Counted from the first letter of the stretch, positions 44,955-53,305 are shown. The stretch is DNA of 61,440 nt from an uncultured Paracoccaceae bacterium (GCA_938002605.1 CALLAF010000015.1:1-61440); one strand, 5' to 3'. The notes: a model not told the origin generated them from the sequence alone. A program made the numbers and translations.

Positions 44955-44989
44955 AAACGCCGCCAAACGGGTTCCCGTTGGCGGCGTTT
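44955..44989 (-). promoter_or_regulatory. strong stem-loop between rplO and secY
   Basis: AAACGCCGCCAAACGG (44955-44970) pairs with CCGTTGGCGGCGTTT (44975-44989), fifteen pairs with a single bulged A. It starts 49 bases after the rplO stop and ends 20 bases before the secY ATG. No T tract follows, so attenuation by structure near the secY ribosome site is possible. Confidence 0.65.
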
Positions 44990-45038
44990 GGGAAAACTTG
45001 AATGGATATGTAAGCAACGTTTCCGCTGCTCACAAGTC

Positions 45039-45512
45039 TTACTCAGCCGCGGCCGCTGTTGCGACGGTCAATGAACCGCCCGCTTTTGAAACAGCTTCAA
45101 CTGCGCCAGCAGAGGCGCCAGTCACAATGATCGTTGCTTTTGCGGTGAAATCACCTTTTGCAAGAACGCGGATACCGTCTTTTTTGCGACGTACCAGACC
45201 TGACGCAATCAGCGCATCTTCGGTGATGTCTGCTTTGATGTCGATCTTGCCGTCGTCGATGAATTTTTGGATCAGGCCAAGGTTTACAACAGCGAATGCC
45301 TTGCGGTTCGGCTTGTTAAAGCCGCGCTTTGGCAGACGTTGGTAAATCGGCATTTGGCCGCCTTCGAAGCCTTTGATCGCCACACCAGAGCGTGATTTTT
45401 GACCTTTGATACCACGGCCACCGGTCTTACCCATGCCGGAACCTGGACCACGGCCAATGCGTTTCTTGCGCTGCGTTGCGCCTTCGTTGTCGTGAAGTTC
45501 GTTCAGTTTCAT
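45039..45512 (-). CDS. rplO: 50S ribosomal protein L15
   Basis: Protein of 157 residues. The N-terminus [20 protein letters not shown] followed by [20 protein letters not shown] is the L15 signature. It is not directly behind rpmD, as it would be in the standard spc operon: a DUF1127 gene with a terminator lies between them, and a good promoter stands 95-123 bases before the rplO start. AAGGAG precedes the ATG. Confidence 0.97.
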   Translation of the reverse strand: MKLNELHDNEGATQRKKRIGRGPGSGMGKTGGRGIKGQKSRSGVAIKGFEGGQMPIYQRLPKRGFNKPNRKAFAVVNLGLIQKFIDDGKIDIKADITEDALIASGLVRRKKDGIRVLAKGDFTAKATIIVTGASAGAVEAVSKAGGSLTVATAAAAE

Positions 45513-45606
45513 GTCGCTTCTCCTTTTGCCGGAACTGACCCCCAGCGACGGGAGCGGTCAAACACGGCGTTTCAATTGAGTCGGCCCAACAAAGGCAGAC
45601 TAGCGG

Positions 45607-45635
45607 CGTATAGACGGATGCAGATGACGGTTCAA
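45607..45635 (-). promoter_or_regulatory. sigma-70-type promoter for rplO-secY-adk
   Basis: On the minus strand TTGAAC (45635-45630), exactly 17 bases, then TATACG (45612-45607). It has the same -10 hexamer and spacing as the promoter before rpmC. It stands just downstream of the DUF1127 terminator, so the second half of the spc operon can be transcribed independently. Confidence 0.65.
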
Positions 45636-45690
45636 GTGGGGAAGATGTGTGCAATGGCTCAGCGCGCGCTTTTGACGCGGCCACGCAAAA

Positions 45691-45719
45691 GGGCGCCGGG
45701 TGATTTCTCACCGGCGCCC
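45691..45719 (-). terminator. rho-independent terminator of the DUF1127 gene
   Basis: GGGCGCCGG plus GTGA (45691-45703) pairs with TCACCGGCGCCC (45708-45719) around TTTC, with one bulged G. On the minus strand TTTT follows (AAAA at 45687-45690). It lies 20 bases after the DUF1127 stop. Confidence 0.85.
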
Positions 45720-45739
45720 CGCGGGTAAATTGAGTTGGT

Positions 45740-45964
45740 TTAAGCGTTGCCGTAAGCCGCTTTGGTCGCTACATCCCGGATCGCCTCGCGCGGGATGCCG
45801 ATGTCAGCCAAATCGCGATCCGTCATACATTCGAGCTGCACAACAACATCACGGTAAGCGGCGCGACGCCCAGAGGCTGCTTTAAAGTCAGCGATTGCCC
45901 CAGAGATAAAGCGCGTGACGGGGTTGCCAGCGACTGTTTGTGGGTTTGCGTTCATATAAGCCAT
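45740..45964 (-). CDS. DUF1127 (YjiS-like) small protein inserted in the spc operon
   Basis: Protein of 74 residues. The C-terminal half (ECMTDRDLADIGIPREAIRD) is the DUF1127 signature, an arginine-rich small domain; members studied in alphaproteobacteria affect RNA turnover and phosphate or stress responses. AAGGAA precedes the ATG. It sits between rpmD and rplO, both on the same strand, with a terminator on each side, so it is a separate unit within a ribosomal operon. Expression is probably conditional, but the sequence does not show by what. Confidence 0.88.
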   Translation of the reverse strand: MAYMNANPQTVAGNPVTRFISGAIADFKAASGRRAAYRDVVVQLECMTDRDLADIGIPREAIRDVATKAAYGNA

Positions 45965-46036
45965 GTGTCTTTTCCTTCTCGAGCGAAGCCCCGTTTTACG
46001 TTGCGGTCAACGCGGGGCGGTAAATTTCATACCCCA

Positions 46037-46065
46037 TAAATAGGCGGTGCTATGGGTCAGAACAA
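46037..46065 (-). promoter_or_regulatory. possible promoter of the DUF1127 gene
   Basis: On the minus strand TTGTTC (46065-46060), 17 bases, TATTTA (46042-46037), about 73 bases before the ATG. The match to consensus is modest (3/6 each), so an alternative sigma factor is equally possible. Confidence 0.35.
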
Positions 46066-46161
46066 ACGCTCGTTTGGAATTGCTGCTATGCAGCATTGGA
46101 ATGCCGCACACGCAACACGCCTAAAAGTTGCGCAGGCATTTTTCAGGTGAACCCACACAAA

Positions 46162-46187
46162 AACGCCCCCGGTTTCCAGAGGGCGTT
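46162..46187 (-). terminator. rho-independent terminator after rpmD
   Basis: AACGCCC (46162-46168) pairs with GGGCGTT (46181-46187), with possible further pairing inside. On the minus strand the stem is followed by a run of T. It lies 41 bases after the rpmD stop and would end the first part of the spc operon. Confidence 0.75.
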
Positions 46188-46227
46188 CTAAAAAATCACA
46201 TCGAAATCCGGCGAACCGGAAAAAGGT

Positions 46228-46416
46228 TTAGCCCTTTTCTTCGATGATTTCGACCATGTGGCTGATCGAATTGACCATGCCGCGAACTGAAGGTGTATCT
46301 TCAAGCTCTTTGGTGCGGTTCATTTTGTTTAGACCCAGACCGATCAGCGTAGCGCGCTGTTTGGCGGGGCGACGGATGGGCGAGCCCACCTGTTTTACAA
46401 CAATCGTTTTTGCCAT
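46228..46416 (-). CDS. rpmD: 50S ribosomal protein L30
   Basis: Protein of 62 residues ([20 protein letters not shown], then [20 protein letters not shown]). The length and motif are normal. It follows rpsE by 12 bases, but rplO is 716 bases further on, beyond a terminator and a DUF1127 gene, instead of directly behind. Confidence 0.96.
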   Translation of the reverse strand: MAKTIVVKQVGSPIRRPAKQRATLIGLGLNKMNRTKELEDTPSVRGMVNSISHMVEIIEEKG

Positions 46417-46428
46417 TGTTCAGGTTCC

Positions 46429-47013
46429 TTACGCGTCTGCAGCTTCGGCAGTGGCGGCAGCAGGTGCTTCGTCACGCTTTGGCAGGATGTCAGCAACCTT
46501 TTTGCCACGACGCTGAGCGACGTTGCGTGGGGATTGCTCTTTAGAAAGGCCATTCATGGTGGCGCGGATCATGTTGTAAGGGTTCTGTGAACCGATGGAC
46601 TTTGACACAACGTCTTGTACACCCAACATTTCAAACACAGCACGCATTGGACCACCGGCGATGATCCCGGTACCAACTGGAGCTGTCCGCATAACCACTT
46701 TACCGGCGCCGTGACGGCCTTCCATGTCGTGGTGCAGTGTCCGACCGTCGCGCAGGGCAACACGGATCATCTGGCGTTTGGCTTGCTCAGTCGCTTTGCG
46801 GATCGCTTCAGGGACTTCTTTTGCTTTCCCTTTACCGAAACCTACGCGGCCCTTTTGGTCGCCAACAACGACGAGTGCAGCGAAACCAAAGCGCTTACCA
46901 CCTTTTACGGTTTTTGATACGCGGTTGATTGCGACCAGACGGTCAGCAAACTCAGGAGCTTGCTCTTCACGGTTACGGCGGTTGCCGCCCCGATTGTTTT
47001 CACGTTCTGCCAT
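46429..47013 (-). CDS. rpsE: 30S ribosomal protein S5
   Basis: Protein of 194 residues. [20 protein letters not shown] and [20 protein letters not shown] are the S5 signature. An N-terminal basic extension ([20 protein letters not shown]) and an alanine-rich tail are usual in this group. It is separated from rplR by about 137 bases with a hairpin repeat, which is unusually wide for this operon. Confidence 0.97.
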   Translation of the reverse strand: MAERENNRGGNRRNREEQAPEFADRLVAINRVSKTVKGGKRFGFAALVVVGDQKGRVGFGKGKAKEVPEAIRKATEQAKRQMIRVALRDGRTLHHDMEGRHGAGKVVMRTAPVGTGIIAGGPMRAVFEMLGVQDVVSKSIGSQNPYNMIRATMNGLSKEQSPRNVAQRRGKKVADILPKRDEAPAAATAEAADA

Positions 47014-47124
47014 ATGTGGCGTCCTTTATATATCGTAGGGCTCACGCCCAGTTATCCAATCACGGTCTCAAATGCGCCGGATCATCGAGCTGCCCCGCGC
47101 GGGCGGATCAGCTGCAAAGTCGTA

Positions 47125-47144
47125 GGGTGGATCTTGATCCACCC
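47125..47144. repeat. hairpin repeat-like element between rplR and rpsE
   Basis: GGGTGGATC (47125-47133) pairs perfectly with GATCCACCC (47136-47144) around TT, preceded by CGTA and followed by CACCCTTT. The CGTAGGGTGG-type start is typical of short palindromic repeats scattered in Rhodobacterales genomes (from general knowledge). It lies six bases from the end of rplR. Confidence 0.55.
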
Positions 47145-47150
47145 CACCCT

Positions 47151-47516
47151 TTAGATTTTCAAACCACCTTCACGCGCAGCCTCGGCCAAGGCCTTGACTT
47201 TGCCGTGAAACAGGAAACCACCACGGTCGAAATATGCAACTTCGACGCCAGCTTTCTTGGCGCGTTCTGCGATTGCAGCACCCACCTTGGTCGCGGCTTC
47301 GATGTTGTTCTTGCCAACCACGCCCAGTGCTTTTTCGAGCGAAGACGCAGATGCGATTGTTACGCCTTTTACGTCGTCGATCAGCTGGACGCTGATGTTT
47401 TTGTTTGAGCGGTGAACCGAAAGACGTGCACGCCCTTGGTTGGCTGTTACGCCCCGCAGTTTGTTCCGAACGCGCATGCGGCGCTTCAGAAACAGAGTTC
47501 TTTTGCTGTTTGCCAT
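47151..47516 (-). CDS. rplR: 50S ribosomal protein L18
   Basis: Protein of 121 residues binding 5S r[43 protein letters not shown] and [20 protein letters not shown]. The start is ATG 47516; a frame reaching 47612 lies inside rplF and is rejected. It follows rplF by 11 bases. Confidence 0.97.
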   Translation of the reverse strand: MANSKRTLFLKRRMRVRNKLRGVTANQGRARLSVHRSNKNISVQLIDDVKGVTIASASSLEKALGVVGKNNIEAATKVGAAIAERAKKAGVEVAYFDRGGFLFHGKVKALAEAAREGGLKI

Positions 47517-47527
47517 CTGTGCGTTCC

Positions 47528-48061
47528 TTACTTCTTCTTGCCTTCTTTGCGGAAGATGTATTCGCCTTTGTACTTGATACCTTTGCCTTTGTAGGGCTCT
47601 GGTTTGCGCCATTCACGGATATTCGCCGCGACCTGACCAACAAGCTGAGGGTCGATACCTTCCACTGTGATTTCGGTTGGCTTAGCGGCCGTCACTGTGA
47701 CGCCCTCTGGCACTTCGAAATTCACATCGTGGCTGTAGCCCAATGACAGTTTCAGGACATTGCCCTGCATCTGTGCACGGTAACCAACACCTGACAGTTC
47801 AAGTTCTTTCTTGAAACCTGTCGAGACGCCAGTCGCAAGGTTCGCAACCATTGTGCGGCTCATGCCCCACTGCTGGCGCGCGCGCTTGGATTTGCCGCGT
47901 GGTTCTACAGTAACAACATTCCCATCAACAGTGATGGAAACATCGTCAGTGGCTTTAAAAGAAAGGGTCCCTTTAGGGCCTTTTACTTCTACGGTTTGGC
48001 CAGACACCGAGGCAGTAACGCCTGATGGTAGCTCAACCGGTTTTTTACCAATACGAGACAT
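47528..48061 (-). CDS. rplF: 50S ribosomal protein L6
   Basis: Protein of 177 residues. [20 protein letters not shown] starts it, and the C-terminal [20 protein letters not shown] with the basic end RKEGKKK is the family signature. It lies nine bases after rpsH and eleven before rplR. Confidence 0.97.
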   Translation of the reverse strand: MSRIGKKPVELPSGVTASVSGQTVEVKGPKGTLSFKATDDVSITVDGNVVTVEPRGKSKRARQQWGMSRTMVANLATGVSTGFKKELELSGVGYRAQMQGNVLKLSLGYSHDVNFEVPEGVTVTAAKPTEITVEGIDPQLVGQVAANIREWRKPEPYKGKGIKYKGEYIFRKEGKKK

Positions 48062-48070
48062 ATTATCCCC

Positions 48071-48463
48071 TTAGAATACAGTGCAGAGCACTTCGCCGCC
48101 AACATTGGCCGCACGTGCGTTTGCATCCGACATCACACCTTTTGAGGTGGAGACAATCGACACACCCAAGCCCTGACGGACTGATGGGATGTCATTTGGA
48201 CCCATGTAAACGCGACGGCCAGGCTTAGAAACCCGCTTCACTTCACGAATAACAGGAGTACCCTCGTAGTACTTCAGTTCGATTGCAAAAGCGGGGTGCC
48301 CGTCTTTGCCATCTTTTTTAGCGTAACCGCGGATGTAACCTTCGTCAGAAAGTACGTCCAAAACCCAACCACGCAGTTTTGATGCAGGTGTTTCCACCGC
48401 AGCTTTGCCGCGCATTTGGCCGTTACGGATGCGTGTCAGCATATCACCGATAGGATCGTTCAT
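48071..48463 (-). CDS. rpsH: 30S ribosomal protein S8
   Basis: Protein of 130 residues ([20 protein letters not shown], then [20 protein letters not shown] and [19 protein letters not shown]). In E. coli S8 is the translational regulator of the spc operon; no equivalent site is evident here. It lies 12 bases after rpsN. Confidence 0.97.
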   Translation of the reverse strand: MNDPIGDMLTRIRNGQMRGKAAVETPASKLRGWVLDVLSDEGYIRGYAKKDGKDGHPAFAIELKYYEGTPVIREVKRVSKPGRRVYMGPNDIPSVRQGLGVSIVSTSKGVMSDANARAANVGGEVLCTVF

Positions 48464-48475
48464 CTTATGCTCTCC

Positions 48476-48781
48476 TTACCAGCTTGACTTGACCATGCCT
48501 GGAATTTCGCCATTGGAACCAAGGTCCCGCAGCGCGATCCGGCTGATCTTGAGTTTACGGTAATAGGCGTGTGGACGCCCGGTGAGCTGACAACGGTTAT
48601 GCAGACGCGTTGCAGAAGAGTTGCGTGGCAGTTTCGCCAGTTCAAGGGTTGCCTTGAAACGCTCTTCTACGGGCTTCTCTTGGTCGTTGATGATCGCCTT
48701 CAGCGCCGCGCGCTTTTCAGCGTACTTTGCCACCAGCTTTTCACGCTTAACTTCGCGTGCGATCATGGATTTCTTAGCCAT
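48476..48781 (-). CDS. rpsN: 30S ribosomal protein S14, zinc-free type
   Basis: Protein of 101 residues: [20 protein letters not shown] at the start, [20 protein letters not shown] in the middle, ending [10 protein letters not shown]. The long form without the C-x2-C zinc ribbons is standard in proteobacteria. It lies between rplE and rpsH. Confidence 0.97.
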   Translation of the reverse strand: MAKKSMIAREVKREKLVAKYAEKRAALKAIINDQEKPVEERFKATLELAKLPRNSSATRLHNRCQLTGRPHAYYRKLKISRIALRDLGSNGEIPGMVKSSW

Positions 48782-48801
48782 TTCTAATCTCTCCCTAACG
48801 C

Positions 48802-49365
48802 TTAGCTGTTGAAAGGCATGTTGAAAGCTTTCAACAATGCTTTTGCTTCAGCGTCAGTCTTCGCTGTGGTGCAGATGACGATGTCCATGCCCCAGTTCAC
48901 ATCGATCTTGTCGAAGTTGATCTCGGGGAACACCAGGTGCTCTTTTAGGCCAGTGGCATAGTTGCCGCGACCGTCGAAAGATTTGCCAGATACGCCGCGG
49001 AAATCGCGGATACGTGGCATCGCAACGGTGATCAGACGATCCAGGAATTCATACATTTTGTCGCCACGCAAAGTTACCTTTGCGCCAAGCGGCATGTCTT
49101 CACGAACGCGGAAACCAGCGATTGATTTCTTAGCGCGTGTTGTCATGGCCTTTTGACCGGCGATTGTTGTCAGATCTTCCTGAGCGGATTTTGCTTTTTT
49201 GCTGTCACGGACAGCTTGGGCGCCGCAGCCAATGTTCAGAACAATTTTGTCCAACTTTGGGATCTGCATGTCGTTCTTATAGCCGAATTCTTCTTTCATC
49301 GCAGCGCGAACTTTAGAAGTGTATTCAGACTTCAAACGTGGGGTGTAATTTGCGGTATCAAGCAT
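48802..49365 (-). CDS. rplE: 50S ribosomal protein L5
   Basis: Protein of 187 residues: [40 protein letters not shown], and [20 protein letters not shown]. Its ATG overlaps the rplX stop by one base (TAATG), which couples their translation. Confidence 0.97.
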   Translation of the reverse strand: MLDTANYTPRLKSEYTSKVRAAMKEEFGYKNDMQIPKLDKIVLNIGCGAQAVRDSKKAKSAQEDLTTIAGQKAMTTRAKKSIAGFRVREDMPLGAKVTLRGDKMYEFLDRLITVAMPRIRDFRGVSGKSFDGRGNYATGLKEHLVFPEINFDKIDVNWGMDIVICTTAKTDAEAKALLKAFNMPFNS

Positions 49366-49670
49366 TAGATCGCATCCCCTGTTGTCTTAGCGAAGCGCAC
49401 TTTGTTGTCGCCATCCATACGGAAGCCAACGCGTGTTGCTTTGCCATTCTTGTCAACGATTGCCAGGTTTGACAGTTGGATCGGCATCGCCTTTGGCGTG
49501 CGGCCACCCTGTGTTGCCTGAGATTGCTTCACGTGACGGACAGCCATGTTAACGCCATCAACGATTGCTTTGCCTGATTTCGGGTCGATGGACGAGATTG
49601 TGCCCTTTTGACCTTTGTCTTTTCCGGCAAGAACGATCACGTCGTCACCTTTACGGAGTTTAGCAGCCAT
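49365..49670 (-). CDS. rplX: 50S ribosomal protein L24
   Basis: Protein of 101 residues with the KOW motif at the start ([20 protein letters not shown]) and [20 protein letters not shown] in the middle. It begins two bases after rplN and overlaps rplE by one base. Confidence 0.97.
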   Translation of the reverse strand: MAAKLRKGDDVIVLAGKDKGQKGTISSIDPKSGKAIVDGVNMAVRHVKQSQATQGGRTPKAMPIQLSNLAIVDKNGKATRVGFRMDGDNKVRFAKTTGDAI

Positions 49671-49672
49671 AG

Positions 49673-50041
49673 TTACAGCACCTCCGGAGCAAGCGAGATG
49701 ATTTTCATGAAGTTTTTCGCACGCAATTCACGAACAACTGGCCCAAAGATACGTGTACCCATTGGTTCATTGTTGTTGTTCAAGATAACAGCAGCGTTGC
49801 TGTCAAAACGAATGGCTGTGCCGTCTTCACGACGTACTTCTTTTGCGGTGCGCACGACAACGGCCTTGCGGACGTCACCTTTCTTTACGCGGCCACGTGG
49901 AATGGCTTCTTTCACCGATACAACGATAATGTCACCGACACTCGCGTAACGACGATGTGAGCCACCCAGAACCTTGATGCACTGAACACGGCGAGCGCCG
50001 CTATTGTCAGCAACATCCAGATTGGTCTGCATCTGGATCAT
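49673..50041 (-). CDS. rplN: 50S ribosomal protein L14
   Basis: Protein of 122 residues: [20 protein letters not shown], the basic [20 protein letters not shown] and [20 protein letters not shown]. It follows rpsQ by 80 bases, which hold nothing I recognise. Confidence 0.97.
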   Translation of the reverse strand: MIQMQTNLDVADNSGARRVQCIKVLGGSHRRYASVGDIIVVSVKEAIPRGRVKKGDVRKAVVVRTAKEVRREDGTAIRFDSNAAVILNNNNEPMGTRIFGPVVRELRAKNFMKIISLAPEVL

Positions 50042-50121
50042 TTGGTTTCCTTCCGACCTATGGGGTAGTCCCGATTTCCGTCCGGGGCCCCAGGGTTTCG
50101 ATTAAACTGTTGGTGGACGTC

Positions 50122-50352
50122 CTAGGACGCGATCACTTCCCAGCGTTTGGTTTTCGACTTTGGAGCACATTCTTGAATGCGAACTTGGTCGCCGACGTTG
50201 AATGTGTTGTTCTCATCGTGCGCCCGGTATTTCTTGGACTTACGAATAGTTTTCTGAAGCAGCGGGTGCTTATAACGACGTTCAACAGATACTGTGACCG
50301 TTTGTTCGTTTTGGTTGCTTGTGACAACCCCAGCTAGGATACGCTTAGGCAT
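50122..50352 (-). CDS. rpsQ: 30S ribosomal protein S17
   Basis: Protein of 76 residues: [40 protein letters not shown] and [20 protein letters not shown]. It starts three bases after the rpmC stop. Confidence 0.97.
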   Translation of the reverse strand: MPKRILAGVVTSNQNEQTVTVSVERRYKHPLLQKTIRKSKKYRAHDENNTFNVGDQVRIQECAPKSKTKRWEVIAS

Positions 50353-50355
50353 AGA

Positions 50356-50562
50356 TTAAGCCTCCGAAGCAGCGGCAGCTGCTTTTTCGTTCAGAATTGT
50401 TTTGACTTTGGCAGCGTTGCGGCGTGCAGCGCGGATACCAGAAGTATTTTCAAGTTGGCCTGTGGCCTGCTGAAAGCGCAGGTTGAAGGATTCTTTTTTC
50501 AAGTTCACCAGCTCTTCACGGAGCTGATCGGGCGTTTTATCCCGCAGTTCATTGGCGTTCAT
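50356..50562 (-). CDS. rpmC: 50S ribosomal protein L29, first gene of this ribosomal block
   Basis: Protein of 68 residues: [20 protein letters not shown] and [20 protein letters not shown], with an alanine-rich end. The start is ATG 50562 with AAGGAA upstream; the open frame continues to 50799 but adds unrelated residues. In most bacteria rplP directly precedes rpmC. Here the upstream neighbours are a promoter and a ribbon-helix-helix gene, and only a fragment of rplP exists, at 55150-55296. Confidence 0.96.
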   Translation of the reverse strand: MNANELRDKTPDQLREELVNLKKESFNLRFQQATGQLENTSGIRAARRNAAKVKTILNEKAAAAASEA

Positions 50563-50642
50563 GCCATTTTCCTTTTTCAACATCACCGGCAGGCCGCACA
50601 CGTGCGTGACCCGATTCCCGATGGAGTGGGGTAGAAGTGGGC

Positions 50643-50671
50643 CGTATAGGGGGGATGCGACCGTGTGACAA
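50643..50671 (-). promoter_or_regulatory. sigma-70-type promoter for the rpmC-rpmD ribosomal genes
   Basis: On the minus strand TTGTCA (50671-50666), exactly 17 bases, then TATACG (50648-50643), 81 bases before the rpmC ATG. The -10 hexamer equals that of the rplO promoter. It gives this block its own start now that the S10 genes are not upstream. Confidence 0.7.
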
Positions 50672-50686
50672 GGGGGTTTGTGATGC

Positions 50687-50923
50687 TCAGCCCTTATAGA
50701 GACCATCGGTGTGCTGTGCTTTAAGCCAAACCGCCTCTGATGGCTTGTTCGCCGTCTTTTTTCGGGAGTAGTTGTCAGGGTGTTCGGTGGCGTATTCACG
50801 CAAGGTTTGGCGGATTACCTCAGACACTGAACAGCTTTGCACCTTGGCAGCTGCTTCCAGCCAGTAAGCCAGTTCTGGCTCCAGTGAAACTGTCACGCGT
50901 TTAGTAGGCACCAGAGTCACCAA
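50687..50923 (-). CDS. ribbon-helix-helix (CopG-type) DNA-binding protein
   Basis: Protein of about 78 residues. [20 protein letters not shown] followed by [14 protein letters not shown] is the RHH fold (one strand, two helices). The start is uncertain: TTG 50923 and GTG 50920 lie in the overlapping upstream gene, and a GTG at 50896 would remove part of the strand. The tail ([15 protein letters not shown]) is polar. It may repress its own operon with the small membrane protein, or be the antitoxin of a pair. A link to rpmC is not indicated because that gene has its own promoter. Confidence 0.65.
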   Translation of the reverse strand: MVTLVPTKRVTVSLEPELAYWLEAAAKVQSCSVSEVIRQTLREYATEHPDNYSRKKTANKPSEAVWLKAQHTDGLYKG

Positions 50924-51086
50924 TTGCTTGGATAATCGAAATCACCGCGATTGCTGTACCGAAAACGATTCCCATTTCGGCTATTGCAGATCCTCCGAGA
51001 GGAAGGATCCGAAAACGTCTGGGACTGACTGCTTTGGTGACAGTTAGTATAAGGAGTACTGCTCCGGCAATACCAAGTACGTTCAT
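50901..51086 (-). CDS. small membrane protein upstream of the RHH gene
   Basis: Protein of 61 residues with two hydrophobic segments (VLGIAGAVLLILTVTKAV and [18 protein letters not shown]) joined by a basic loop PRRFRILPLGG. The start is ATG 51086 with AGGAG six bases upstream; an ATG at 51107 is less well supported. It overlaps the RHH gene by about 23 bases, so the two are coupled. No family recognised. A small hydrophobic protein coupled to an RHH protein could be a toxin-antitoxin pair, but that is speculation. Confidence 0.6.
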   Translation of the reverse strand: MNVLGIAGAVLLILTVTKAVSPRRFRILPLGGSAIAEMGIVFGTAIAVISIIQAIGDSGAY

Positions 51087-51191
51087 TTGCTGCTCCTGTA
51101 TCATCATTCGATGTGGTTAATCTCGCACCAAAATGTCAAGAAAGAGTTAACAAAGCGTTGCAACTGCATCATCCCGCTCGGACGATAGGCC

Positions 51192-51258
51192 GGGCAGCGC
51201 CCGGACCTCCCCCATGGGGAGGGCGCTTCGCACCCACCCCGAGGTCCAAGCGCTGCCC
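51192..51258. repeat. 67-base imperfect inverted repeat (cruciform-like element)
   Basis: Arms GGGCAGCGC-cc-GGACCTC (51192-51209) and GAGGTCC-aa-GCGCTGCCC (51241-51258) pair over 16 of 18 positions. The loop contains its own hairpin, CCTCCCC-cat-GGGGAGG (51207-51223), sharing bases with the left arm. It lies between two divergent genes, 106 bases before the small membrane protein start and 84 before ppk2. It may be a dispersed repeat or a structured RNA. Confidence 0.6.
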
Positions 51259-51341
51259 CTTGCGCACCAACGCTTGACGCAGATCAACGACAGGTTTGGC
51301 GATATGTGGTCTGGTTGCCTCAAACGCATAAAGGAGAAACC

Positions 51342-52226
51342 ATGCCCACAAACGCCGCCAAGAAAGCCGCGCCTTCCAACAAAGCCCGTACCGCTGAAAT
51401 CATCGGGTTTGAAGAAGGCAAATACCCCTACGCGCGCCGCCTGCCCCGCAAACGCTATGAAGACGAAAAAGCCGCACTGCAGGTCGAACTGCTCAAGGCG
51501 CAGCATTGGGTACAAGAGACGGATCAAAAGATTGTTTTGTTGTTCGAAGGGCGCGATGCGGCTGGTAAGGGTGGGACGATCAAACGGTTCACCGAACACC
51601 TGAACCCACGTGACGCGCGCGTCGTGGCCCTGAACAAACCATCTGACGAAGAACGCGGCCAATGGTTTTTCCAACGCTACATCAAACACCTGCCTACGGC
51701 TGGTGAAATGGTGCTTTATGACCGGTCTTGGTATAACCGCGCCGGTGTTGAGCGGGTGATGGGGTTTTGCGAACCCAATGAATACCTCGAATTCATGCGT
51801 CAGACACCAGAATTTGAACGGATGCTCGTGCGCAGCGGTGTGACGCTGTTCAAATACTGGTTCTCGGTCACCCAAGAAGAACAACGCAATCGGTTTGCAT
51901 CGCGCGAGACCGACCCCCTGAAGCGCTGGAAGCTTTCACCGATTGACCGCGCCAGCATCGACCGCTGGGATGATTACACTGAAGCCAAAGAGGCAATGTT
52001 CTTTTACACCGACACTGCTGATGCGCCATGGACGGTGATCCGGTCGAACGACAAAAAACGAGCGCGACTGAACTGTATGCGGCATTTTTTATCGCAGCTG
52101 GACTACCCGGACAAAGACCCAGAGGTCGCCACTGCACCTGATCCGCAAATCGTGCTGCATGCGTCGCACGCGGTGAAACATTCTGATCATATTCTCGGTG
52201 CGTCGCTGCATCCTGAAGACAAATAG
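51342..52226 (+). CDS. ppk2: polyphosphate kinase 2 (PPK2 family)
   Basis: Enzyme of 294 residues that transfers phosphate between polyphosphate and nucleoside diphosphates. Walker A EGRDAAGKGG spans 69-78, Walker B LYDRSWYNRAGVE is near 125-137, and the lid region includes RNRFASRETDPLKRWKLSPI. Length and single-domain form suit class I PPK2 (NDP-phosphorylating). The start is ATG 51342 with AAGGAGAA. An N-terminal lysine-rich tail is present. It lies in the rearranged region between rpmC and the rplP fragment. Confidence 0.92.
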   Translation: MPTNAAKKAAPSNKARTAEIIGFEEGKYPYARRLPRKRYEDEKAALQVELLKAQHWVQETDQKIVLLFEGRDAAGKGGTIKRFTEHLNPRDARVVALNKPSDEERGQWFFQRYIKHLPTAGEMVLYDRSWYNRAGVERVMGFCEPNEYLEFMRQTPEFERMLVRSGVTLFKYWFSVTQEEQRNRFASRETDPLKRWKLSPIDRASIDRWDDYTEAKEAMFFYTDTADAPWTVIRSNDKKRARLNCMRHFLSQLDYPDKDPEVATAPDPQIVLHASHAVKHSDHILGASLHPEDK

Positions 52227-52247
52227 CACAGATCAATGATACCAAAC

Positions 52248-52270
52248 GCCTCTCGCGCTTTGCGAGAGGC
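52248..52270. terminator. perfect hairpin between ppk2 and the oxygenase gene
   Basis: GCCTCTCGC (52248-52256) pairs perfectly with GCGAGAGGC (52262-52270) around five bases, 21 bases after the ppk2 stop. No T tract follows in either direction, so its strength as a terminator is uncertain. Confidence 0.55.
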
Positions 52271-52288
52271 TAGGATACAAAAGGCAGC

Positions 52289-52909
52289 ATGTCTGATATC
52301 AAATCGCTATTCGCGACCCGCCTTTACCACGCCCCCCTTTCCGAACACGGCCCCATTGACCCGGCCGAGTTAGAAAATTCGTGCCTTGTGATCGCCGATG
52401 ACGACGAGGCGGGCCAAGATTGGTGCGAGGAACACGGCTATCCCGGCTATACGTCTTACGCGTCCCTGACCGATCTGCCGTGGCGGTTCCCGATATTTGC
52501 AGATCTTGTCAAAGTGTTGGACGCGCATGTCGCGGCCTTCGCCAAGGACCTTGAATTCGATCTGGGCGACAAAGAGCTTAAGCTGGAAGATATCTGGATC
52601 AACATCCTGCCCCCCGGCGGCATCCACACCAGCCACATCCACCCGCATTCAGTCATCAGCGGCACCACATATGTTGCCATGCCCGAAGGGGCCAGCGCGC
52701 TGAAACTCGAAGACCCCCGCCTGCCCATGATGATGGCCGCGCCCACGCGTGTAAAAGACGCGCGCGATGAATTACGCCCGTTCATCTACATTAAGCCCGC
52801 CGTCGGCGATGTGCTGCTTTGGGAAAGCTGGTTGCGCCACGAGGTGCCGATGAACATGGCCGAAGAAGAAGAACGGATTTCGGTGAGTTTTAACTATAGC
52901 TGGGGCTAG
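52289..52909 (+). CDS. 2OG-Fe(II) oxygenase-like protein (TIGR02466 family)
   Basis: Protein of 206 residues. The N-terminus MSDIKSLFATRLYHAPL and the metal-site region INILPPGGIHTSHIHPHSVI (H-x3-H-x-H pattern), then WESWLRHEVPMN with a late histidine and SVSFNYSW, are typical of the TIGR02466 family, a branch of the 2-oxoglutarate dioxygenases. The substrate is not known. It is 62 bases after ppk2 and may be transcribed with it past the hairpin. Confidence 0.82.
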   Translation: MSDIKSLFATRLYHAPLSEHGPIDPAELENSCLVIADDDEAGQDWCEEHGYPGYTSYASLTDLPWRFPIFADLVKVLDAHVAAFAKDLEFDLGDKELKLEDIWINILPPGGIHTSHIHPHSVISGTTYVAMPEGASALKLEDPRLPMMMAAPTRVKDARDELRPFIYIKPAVGDVLLWESWLRHEVPMNMAEEEERISVSFNYSWG

Positions 52910-53005
52910 TCCAGTCAAATTGTGAACTTTGTTCATTTTTTAATTGACGGAACTCAACCTGCACCCTATCAATTCATGAACATTGATCATGAATTGGATA
53001 AAGCT

Positions 53006-53290
53006 ATGAAACACCAACTTATAACACTCGGCGCGCTTTTGTGCGTCGCCGGCTGCGCCACACCTAGCGCCCAGCATTCTACCCAAGCCGCAAATAACAG
53101 CGGTCAAGCGATCGGGCATAGTGTTGCAACCGTTGGCACCGGGGCCGCATTGATCAGCGCCGCCCCACTGACCGCTGTGGGCAATACACTTACCATTTCT
53201 GGTGCCGCACTCGCCGATGCGGCCTATGGCGCGGATGAGGTTGATTATGACCCAACGCTGGCCGCCGATGGCCCGCCAACCCTAAAATAA
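53006..53290 (+). CDS. small lipoprotein of unknown function
   Basis: Protein of 94 residues with a lipoprotein signal: MKHQLITLGALLCVAGC, lipobox VAGC, lipidated cysteine at 17. The mature part is small and rich in glycine, alanine and threonine (HSVATVGTGAALISAAPLTA), with an acidic end. The start is ATG 53006; the longer open frame from 52922 would place the signal peptide internally. It is 15 bases before the DUF2145 gene and likely in one operon with it. Confidence 0.75.
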   Translation: MKHQLITLGALLCVAGCATPSAQHSTQAANNSGQAIGHSVATVGTGAALISAAPLTAVGNTLTISGAALADAAYGADEVDYDPTLAADGPPTLK

Positions 53291-53305
53291 GCCGGGCAGA
53301 ACATC

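Noticed and set aside
51147..51884. 245-residue minus-strand open frame
   Set aside because: It is antisense to ppk2 and the upstream repeat. The ppk2 frame carries Walker motifs and a ribosome site.
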